From Aquatica leii (Eukaryota; Arthropoda; Insecta; Coleoptera; Lampyridae): DNA of 64,000 nucleotides. This document shows, one piece after another, positions 57,256-64,000 of the stretch; the first letter of the stretch is position 1; the number at the start of each line of letters is the position of its first letter. The notes under the pieces were generated by a model. It had not been told where the DNA came from. It did not search any database and saw only the letters and a program-made list of their open reading frames with translations. The stretch spans positions 114,409,529-114,473,528 of the forward strand of contig CM069432.1 in assembly GCA_035610365.1 (NCBI GenBank), written 5' to 3'. The position numbers and the translations under genes are program-made.

Positions 57256-57313
57256 CTGTGTAAAATAAATAGTATTATTATTAGTATTAAATAAAGCATG
57301 TATTTAATCTTAC

Positions 57314-57536
57314 CATTCGGAATTGCATTGCGACAAAGTTTCGTGCACGAAGCATCGACAAAAGCAATACGTTGGAAATGGGCAGCGCACACACCATAAC
57401 TTTTTAATGTACTAAACGGTTTCAGTTTTAGATCTTCACGCTGCACCATTTCCAACCACAAATCCCGACGGCCCTTACTTCTGGGTAAAGTAAATTGTAT
57501 GTGAAGAGAGGGACATCCTCTAACAATGCAATCAGT
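57314..57536 (-). pseudogene. P-like gene, exon 2: THAP domain
   Basis: TDCIVRGCPSLHIQFTLPRS gives the CxxxxC start, RRDLWLEMVQRED the conserved Trp, YGVCAAHF the CxxH pair, and NAIPN the end motif (AVPTLF-like) of a THAP zinc finger. THAP domains bind specific DNA, here presumably element ends. Donor ATG|GTAAGA. The exon is free of stops. Intron 2 is 57256-57313 (58 nt), ending ACACAG. Confidence 0.85.
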
Positions 57537-57591
57537 CTAGAAGATTATTAAATAAGTAATGGATCAATTTGTATTATCTATTAAAACATAC

Positions 57592-57603
57592 CTTATTATT
57601 CAT
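57592..57603 (-). pseudogene. P-like gene, exon 1
   Basis: ATGAATAATAAG followed by donor GTATGT. Four codons only; the choice rests on the fit of the splice to exon 2 and on THAP proteins beginning a few residues before the first Cys. Intron 1 is 57537-57591 (55 nt), ending TTCTAG. Confidence 0.6.
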
Positions 57604-57979
57604 TGTTTTTAAATTAAATCTACAAATATAGAAATAAATTAATTAAACTTTCACTCCACGTTTACTGTGGTTAAGAAAAAAAGTTAATTCATCAAAATAA
57701 ATCTAAAATAAAGTTAATAATTCTATCAAAATTTATAATTTATTATATTTAATTCTTTGATGATAATATTTATCCCCTAAATCTGATCAAAAAATTTCAA
57801 AATGAAATTTGTTATTCTATTAACATTAAAAACTTATTCTACATACTTACTGATAACAATAAAAACACATATTTTTCTCATTTTGCATTAGTCCATCTTC
57901 TGTTCAATTTAAAAATTTATTTAAACATAATATTAATATTTCTTTTACATTTAAATTTAAGATAAAGTTGATATTCTAA
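57604..57979. other. Upstream region of the P-like gene
   Basis: AT-rich, no motif identified. Confidence 0.35.
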
Positions 57980-58150
57980 GGACCACTTGCATAAACGTGT
58001 TTAAACTTCAGTCAACTGAACCTAGTTTAATTTTAAAATATTGGCATATTATTGGTTAGCACAAAAACGGGAACCAATAATATGTCAGTAAATTGAAATT
58101 AAACCAAGTTCAGTTAACTGAATTTTAAACCCTGTTTATGCAAGTGGCCC
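57980..58150. mobile_element. Harbinger-type MITE
   Basis: A 171-bp fold-back element. Left arm GGACCACTTGCATAAACGTG, right arm read inward GGGCCACTTGCATAAACAGG; pairing extends about 80 bp per arm with mismatches. TAA flanks both sides (57977-57979 and 58151-58153), the 3-bp duplication of PIF/Harbinger elements. No coding capacity. Confidence 0.85.
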
Positions 58151-58248
58151 TAAATAAATCTGGTATTTACAAATTAAATTGTGGAAGCAGCAATTCTATT
58201 TATATTAGACAAACCGGTCGTAAATTTCGAACAAGAATAGCTAAACAC

Positions 58249-59064
58249 CAGTGTTGTAACAGATACTTTTTTTCTAGTATCTAGATACAGATACAGATAC
58301 TTTTCATAAATTGTATCTAGATATAGATAAGATACTTTTTCAAAAATAGTATCTAGATACAGTTACAGATACTTTAAGAAAGTATCTAGATACATGTCAG
58401 ATACATTTTTAACAAAATCATGAATTAAAATTTTAAATAACTGTCTATTTAGTTCAAATTAATAGCATGCTAAATGTCTCGTCATTATATTTAGAGTTAA
58501 TAGTAAACTACTAACACTAAAAAGTTTCTCCACTTCTATTTGAGCTGATGAAGAAATTCAGTGTTGCCAGTTGAAATTTGTTTTCTTTTTTTTAAAGTAT
58601 GAATTTGGTTTGATGGCATAAATGCTAACACGTCACATTTCTCAAGTAATAACTTGATTATATAAAATGTAGGTTCATACACGGTTTTCCCCAAAATTCT
58701 ACAACAGTTTATAATACCTGCTACTACATAAAATCTGTAAATTTGGTAGAATTCCATTAGAATTGGCGACGCTGAAAGAATTGCACTCATAAAACACCGA
58801 ATACAAAGTCTCCCAATTCGAATTGTAATGTACATGATAAACTGACAGAAAAAACTACCGCGGTGTTTACTAAAAACTTGTATAATTTACAATTTGAGCA
58901 AGAAAAAGTATCTAAGTATCTAAACCACTCAGATACTACGAAACATGTATTTAGATACAGATACAGTTACATTTTATCCAATGTATCTAGATATGTAACT
59001 AGATACTCCAAAAGTATCTAGATACTGTATCTAGATACTTGTATCTAGATACGTCACAACACTG
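58249..59064. mobile_element. hAT element (hAT-B) with GTATCTAGATAC arrays
   Basis: Termini CAGTGTTGTAAC and CAGTGTTGTGAC (read inward); perfect 8-bp duplication CTAAACAC at 58241-58248 and 59065-59072. At least four GTATCTAGATAC-like sites fall in the left 150 bases and four or more in the right 100, some abutting. 816 bp, with a remnant of hAT transposase C-terminus inside. Related to hAT-A by terminus and subterminal core. Confidence 0.9.
58455..58560 (-). pseudogene. hAT-B transposase C-terminal scrap
   Basis: Minus strand: SSAQIEVEKLFSVSSLLLTL then TRHLAC and stop. This corresponds to the hAT dimerisation domain (SSAxxERxFSxAGxxLT). The upstream minus-strand ORF to 58835 (MYITIRIGRLCIRC) shows no motif I can place. 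Confidence 0.6.
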
Positions 59065-59072
59065 CTAAACAC

Positions 59073-59860
59073 CTTTCTTACAATATAAATAATAATGTTA
59101 GTGCTAATTTATTTAATAAATCTTTTTTTTCCTAATCATAACTTTAAAAAAACACTCTTTTAATTATAAAAGTAACTATAAATAAATTTTTTTAGAGATA
59201 AAAAAATTATTAAACACTGTAGTTTAGAACCAGATGCTTGTTTAAATTGAGTTGTTAATAAATATGTAATAAACACTTTGTTTCATAAAGTCTATGGCGG
59301 TTAAATAATACAATAGAAGTTATACAAAAAAAAACATACACATACATAATACATAATTTTAGTACGCCAAAGCAGTCACGTCTTACCTTAACTACAGCTA
59401 AAGGAAAGATTCGTTGCCTGCTTGAGTTTCCGTTGATGCAAATCTGGCGCATACAATTATTTTTTTTTTTTAAATAACATTTTCTTTTATTTTAAATTAT
59501 TTTTATTTTTATTTTATTTTCTTGTCAATAATAGTGTTATAGTAATTTTATATACCTATCTTGTTTAAAAAAAAATGTTTAATTTATACCATAGAGAAAC
59601 AAAGGGGAAGAGTATCAACTTGTATATACAAATTTGCCCGTTAGTTCTAAAAACCGTTCTTCGGGGCGTTGGTGAGCAATTTTGTAGGTGCGCTACGTTG
59701 ATAAAAAGGTTCAGTTTCTCACTAAAATGTCATCTGCAGAGAGAAGATATATTTAGAGGGAAAACTCTTGTATATAAACTTGGAACACAGTTTATGGCGC
59801 CCTACAACGGTTGTGGGGAAAACAAATAGCACGAATTTTAAACTTAATATGTGTGGGTGT
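59073..59860. other. Unassigned spacer
   Basis: An 84-codon ORF at 59575-59829 (MFNLYHRETKGKSINL, with several Cys) has no recognised domain. Otherwise AT-rich with poly-A/T runs. Confidence 0.35.
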
Positions 59861-61417
59861 GGGTAGCACCATTGATTATATACCTTTATAGATAGTCGGT
59901 CGGTGTGACGCTCATAAAAAGAATACAGGAAATTTTAGTTCTGGATAGTGGATGCAGCGCTGCGATCGTTGACATTTTCAGTAGATGTCGGTAACAAAAC
60001 TGTACTTCAATAGCACCTTCTTAGCTATTGTTTTACAGTTTTCTAGTGTATTTGTACAAATGTTAGATTGGATCTTTCGCGCGTATTTGGTGGCGCCAGT
60101 CGTACTTAGGTGATTTATGACTGTGATAACGCTATGAATGAAATAAATACCTCTTATCTTACGTTGAATAGTAAATTTAAATAACAAGTTCTTACAAAAA
60201 TGATTACTGTTAGTTTAATGTTTAAGGAATGGTTTAAGTTATACCGTTGACTGAATTAAGGTTATACTCTGTTATCGGTTATAAGAAAAAAATAGCGATC
60301 ATAACTTCATAACTGTCGCATACATAAAAAATAGTTATTTATTTCACGGGTTCTTGTGTAAATCAGCAGTTTTTTTTCACTATTTAATAATATTTTTTGT
60401 AGGCCGAGCTACTCCGGTCTTAAAATTTATGGTACCCTTGCACTAGTTTAAAATTTAAAAAAAAATGTGGTTACAAAACAAACAAAATATTTGTTAAATC
60501 GCCTGAACGCCGATGTATTGGTAATTACACGTGCAATATTTAATTTGTAAAGATGAAAATACTTTAAATTCAATTTAAAGTAAACACAGATTATGCAAAA
60601 CCACATGAAAAAATTAAATTTTACAAAATAAATGATTTGCTAATTTTATAATACCATACCAAATTGCCCTCGGCAAAACTACTAATACTACAAAAAAAAT
60701 CTCTAGTACATGCTAGTACCCATAGCATAATCATCACAGATCCTGTCATCAGATTTGTAGTGCTTCAATCTGCACTTTTTTATCTTACTTTATTCGAAAA
60801 ATAGTATTTTATGTGATTTTATCCCAGACTTAAGTTACAACATTGATTCCAGTAGTTAACCGTTCATTCGTCTTTGATTACGACTTGTTGTCCTTATAAG
60901 AATTTAGAGTAAAATAAAATCGTTTGTATATATTCATACAATATTGTAAAATGTTTAACTTTCATATTTAATAATAAAACAATTTAAATTTAGATGTTTT
61001 AGAAACTAAATTGTTAAAACCGCATCTTGCATGTAGAATAATTTAATTGTTTACAAAACAAGAGATAATGCAGTGTTTCAATCCATAAAGAAACGATTGT
61101 TTTTATCTAAGATTATATAGTTTCATAACGGTTTCATACACCTAACAAAGTTTATACTTTGAACACGTTTATGCCATTTCGAATTCACGAGTTAGTAAAC
61201 ACGCAGATCAAGGTCAAACAGTACCTCTAAGAAGAAATCGCTGTAACTAAAATAATCGACTTGGGTTGCACCGCTTGCTAATTATTTTAAAATTGTTCAT
61301 CTTAGCAACATCTACTGGAAAAAATTGAAGCATTGAAATTGAGCACCCAATTCTCCTACGCGACCGACCTAGTAGCGACCGACTATCTATAAACGTATAT
61401 AATCAATGGTAGCACCC
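59861..61417. mobile_element. Putative DNA element with about 45-bp TIRs
   Basis: The left end GGGTAGCACCATTGATTATA continues ACCTTTATAGATAGTCGGTCG; the right end read inward is GGGTGCTACCATTGATTATA continuing ACGTTTATAGATAGTCGGTCG. Only a few mismatches. About 1.56 kb, no recognisable transposase, no clear target-site duplication. A 24-bp string AACGGTTGTGGGGAAAA with similar flanks occurs outside each end (59806 and 61807). Confidence 0.6.
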
Positions 61418-61930
61418 ATTATTATTACAATGGTTTATTTTGAATGTTTTCTTGTTTTTTAGGAATAGTTATGAAAATTGTCACTTTTTTATAATTATGC
61501 GTTAAAAAAAGCGACTTATTTTATATAACATTTTTATTTGCACAAATACAATATAAATAACTTCCAGTTTCATTCGAATTAACACCGTGTGAATATTGTA
61601 ACAACTTTTCTTTAAAACGAATATGAAAACCTTCAGTTTTTAAATAGTAATAAACGTTAGAATCAAACACGTGTAAAAATAACTTGCATTATTTAGTCGA
61701 TTTTATTCGAGAAATGCAATTCAACGTTTTTAGCCTTCAAGGTACGAAAAAGAGGGAAATGTATTTGTATTTTTTACCGATAATTATTACATAGTGGCCT
61801 CTAACGGTTGTGGGGAAAAGTTAAAACGTTATTAATTTTTCTCAATCGAAGTTTCTCGTCTACAAATAGTTAGTTTATGCGGAGTTTATGGTCATCTGTA
61901 ATCTATACCAGCATATCCCAGAATCGAATA

Positions 61931-62160
61931 GCGGGTTGCACAAAAGATAATTGACCGTTAAATGGAGTTTAATCTTTGATTAAAGTATGATTATCTTTTA
62001 ATTGTAGTTTAACGGGCCATTAACGGTCAATTAAATATTTAATTGAAGTCGACGTTAACCAGCGATTAACGGTCAATTAACTATATTTTGCGTTGCACAA
62101 AACTTTAATCTCCGATTAAACTCTTGTTAACAAAAGATTATCTAATTGGAGATATTTGGC
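61931..62160. repeat. Harbinger-like terminal region with fold-back repeats
   Basis: GGGTTGCACAAAAGATAATT at 61932 and GCGTTGCACAAAACTTTAAT at 62092 are direct repeats. TTGACCGTTAA (61956) has inverted partners TTAACGGTCAATT at 62023 and 62066. The pattern suggests the left end of the adjacent Harbinger element or a MITE nested in it. The opposite end was not found before the window edge. Confidence 0.5.
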
Positions 62161-62319
62161 TGATTAACCTACAATTAAAGTTTTTCAATAATAAAAAGTT
62201 CATGATTTACAGTCAAAACTAAGTAATAAATTATAGCTACGTTTAATTCAAGTTTCGTTTAGTACAAAATTATTAAAAAAATAATTATTAAACAAAAATA
62301 ATTATGTTGTTCCATTTGT

Positions 62320-63060
62320 CGTCTTCTTCCTCGAGTACAGCTTCGCAGCATAAGGTTTATACGAGATAAAGAAAATCCTTTTGAATTTTTAGACGACATT
62401 GATTTCAAGAAGAGGTTTCGATTAAATAAGGCCCCCATAATAAACTTGGTACATGCAACTAAAGATAGAATCGAACCAACAAGCTATCGAAACTAATCGT
62501 TTGATGCAAGAGTACAAATATTAGCATATCATAAATGAAATGGTCAGGCTCTCCCATCAATATATAAAGATGTCTAGAACTACCAAAAAGTTCATGGAAA
62601 TAAAATAATGGTTCTTTCGCATTTCTTGTTTTTTATGTGTTGTGGGAGCTGTTGATTGCACACGCTCATATACAATCACCCGATAGACTAAATGCTGAAT
62701 CGTATCACAACAGAAAAGGATATTTTAGCATTAATGTTCAAGCGATTTGCAATTAATGCATTTTATTGTTTATGAGCCAGGATCAGTACACAACAGTATT
62801 ATTTTCAATAAATCTCTTCTTCCGGTTGAATTTTGCATCGGAAGATATGGCAACGGTTACCTATTAGGTGATAGTGAATCCTCATCTGCTTACATCTAGC
62901 AAATGCCAGTGAAGTAGCATAAAGCATAGCACATATTATGACAAGTAATACCATAAAAAGGTTCTTTGGAATTTTGCAGAGAAGATTTCCTTGCTTGCAA
63001 TATGGTTGCAGACTCTTAATTAGCACAACATTAATTGCAACAGTTCTTCATATGCAAAAT
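62320..63060 (+). pseudogene. PIF/Harbinger transposase (HARBI1-like), decayed
   Basis: Pieces in several frames are in the right order: ENPFEFLDDIDFKKRFRLNK (N-terminal), VVGAVDCTRSYTIT (first catalytic Asp), SYHNRKGYFSINVQA, GSVHNSIIFNKSLLP, NGYLLGDSESSSAY (second Asp region) and IKRFFGILQRRFPCLQYGCR (the last catalytic region, where Glu of ERxFG is missing and replaced by Lys). These match HARBI1-type DDE nucleases. Stops and indels are frequent. The companion Myb-like protein of Harbinger elements was not found. Confidence 0.82.
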
Positions 63061-64000
63061 GTATAAAAACAACATAATTTATTGTAATTTTTTATTTATA
63101 AAATTAATACTGTGCTTTATATTTTCTTAAAACTTGATTAAATAGGAATACTTCTTTCAGTAATTCACAGATTATAATTTTTTGCTTTTGAAATTTTTCT
63201 TATAAATAACTCGGGAGGAGTTGACAAAGGTTCTGCAGTAAATACGAGTGTGCGAAAGACAAGAATACGAGATAATACAGGTTGAAGTTCAGCCACATAT
63301 AATGATTCTCATTTGCCCATTTTTACTAAGGATACAAATTAATATTAGATTTCATTGTAATTATCTCCCAATTTACCAAAATAGTAAGCTGTAAAGCAAT
63401 TCAAAGTAATTTCTAGGTGGCTCACTTTGGTATGCAATGTTCGCCAGCAAAACCTCCTGATCGGCAGTTATTAAGAGGTTGAAAACTCCACGAGAAACAG
63501 ATTTTTTCATCATACATAGTACAACTTTTAAGTCCTATGTTACATGTCCTGCTTCACAGATCTGTTTTATCTTCAGTTTCATATATACAAATAAAGTTTC
63601 AGGTATTTTTCTGTTCGGAGGCCTATTTTAGTCGATCCATTATATTCGTTGGTGATGCTTGTTGACACCGAACATTTCTTTTCAACTATAAATCCTTTAG
63701 CCAGTTACTCCTTTATATTGTTATCTAAAGTAAAGGATAAAAGGAATTAAGCAAGAAATTTTATAGAATTAGAAATTTGTTATCGGTCAACATAAAATAA
63801 AACTTAGCTATCGATACAGAAGCAATATTTTCCATAATGATAATATAACTATTTATAAGAAAACGTGAATAATATAGTAATATCATTGTAATACTCACTT
63901 TACTACAATATTTATTAACGTTTCTTTCTTGATTTAAGTAAATATTTGTAAATAACCTCCTTTTTGGTAGTCATTTTTGTTTCATAAACTGACATTAAAA
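63061..64000. other. Unassigned right edge
   Basis: Should contain the rest of the Harbinger element if complete, but no TIR or second ORF could be recognised. Confidence 0.35.

Larger units (their letters stand above)
55153..57603 (-). mobile_element. P-element/THAP9-like transposon, decayed
   Basis: A THAP-type DNA-binding exon, small linker exons and a long transposase exon on the minus strand correspond to P-superfamily transposases. Introns of 50-58 nt with GT-AG ends are intact, whereas the long exon has at least two in-frame stops and three frameshifts. I could not find convincing TIRs or a duplication, so it may be an element without recognisable ends or a domesticated-then-lost gene. 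Confidence 0.85.

Noticed and set aside
58536-58835. 99-residue minus-strand ORF within hAT-B taken as a transposase
   Set aside because: Only the downstream 58455-58560 piece matches the hAT dimerisation motif; the ORF itself has no match I can justify.
1-64000. tRNA, rRNA or snRNA genes
   Set aside because: I looked for A/B-box and cloverleaf-like strings and found none; tRNA-like matches were only retrotransposon primer sites. A tRNAscan or Infernal run would settle this.

Overview
The window looks like intergenic DNA from an arthropod, most likely an insect. It is strongly AT-rich, the introns I can see are 50-58 nt, and the recognisable elements (BEL/Pao, mag-like Gypsy, Copia, Penelope-like, P/THAP-like, piggyBac, pogo, DD41D mariner-like, Harbinger and hAT) are the usual mix of insect genomes. 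I found no convincing host protein-coding gene, tRNA or rRNA. Nearly everything identifiable is a transposable element (TE) or its remains, so this is a record of repeated insertion and decay. I cannot name the species.

Layout. 1-4660: 5'-truncated LINE (gag-like ORF1 with three CCHC knuckles, APE endonuclease, reverse transcriptase). 5498-7928: pogo-like transposon with TA duplication. 7929-16380: mostly unassigned AT-rich DNA with an inverted-repeat cluster at 11.5-12.6 kb. 16381-18571: hAT-like element full of ATCTAGAT repeats. 18760-24340: three-level nest, a pogo-like element inside a Gypsy element inside a piggyBac transposase remnant. 25142-25896: minisatellite and LTR-like remnant of another retrotransposon. 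25902-31939: full-length BEL/Pao element with 5-bp duplication and almost identical LTRs. 34077-39180: Tc1-like short element split by a full-length mag-like Gypsy (34375-38951); an unsplit relative lies at 45768-46393. 39741-44430: chain of broken Penelope-like, Copia and Tc1-like pieces with hammerhead-ribozyme-like motifs nearby. 47818-48348 and 50277-51478: two more hAT-type elements, the second nested in a further inverted-repeat element. 52331-54333: DD41D mariner-like element with 354-bp terminal inverted repeats (TIRs) and a transposase broken by one stop codon. 55153-57603: THAP-domain P-element-like gene with four small introns whose splice sites are intact but whose main exon is decayed. 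57980-59064: Harbinger-type MITE, then another hAT element. 59861-63060: inverted-repeat element and decayed Harbinger transposase.

How the parts relate. Autonomy has been lost almost everywhere through stops, single-base shifts (often in A runs) and deletions. The freshest insertions are BEL (one LTR mismatch in 204 bp) and the mag-like Gypsy (one in 226 bp); the LINE, piggyBac, Penelope, Copia and P-like copies are old. The most interesting signals are the related yet distinct palindromic subterminal arrays of the hAT elements, the Penelope-associated hammerhead motifs, the nearly intact DD41D element and the datable nests.
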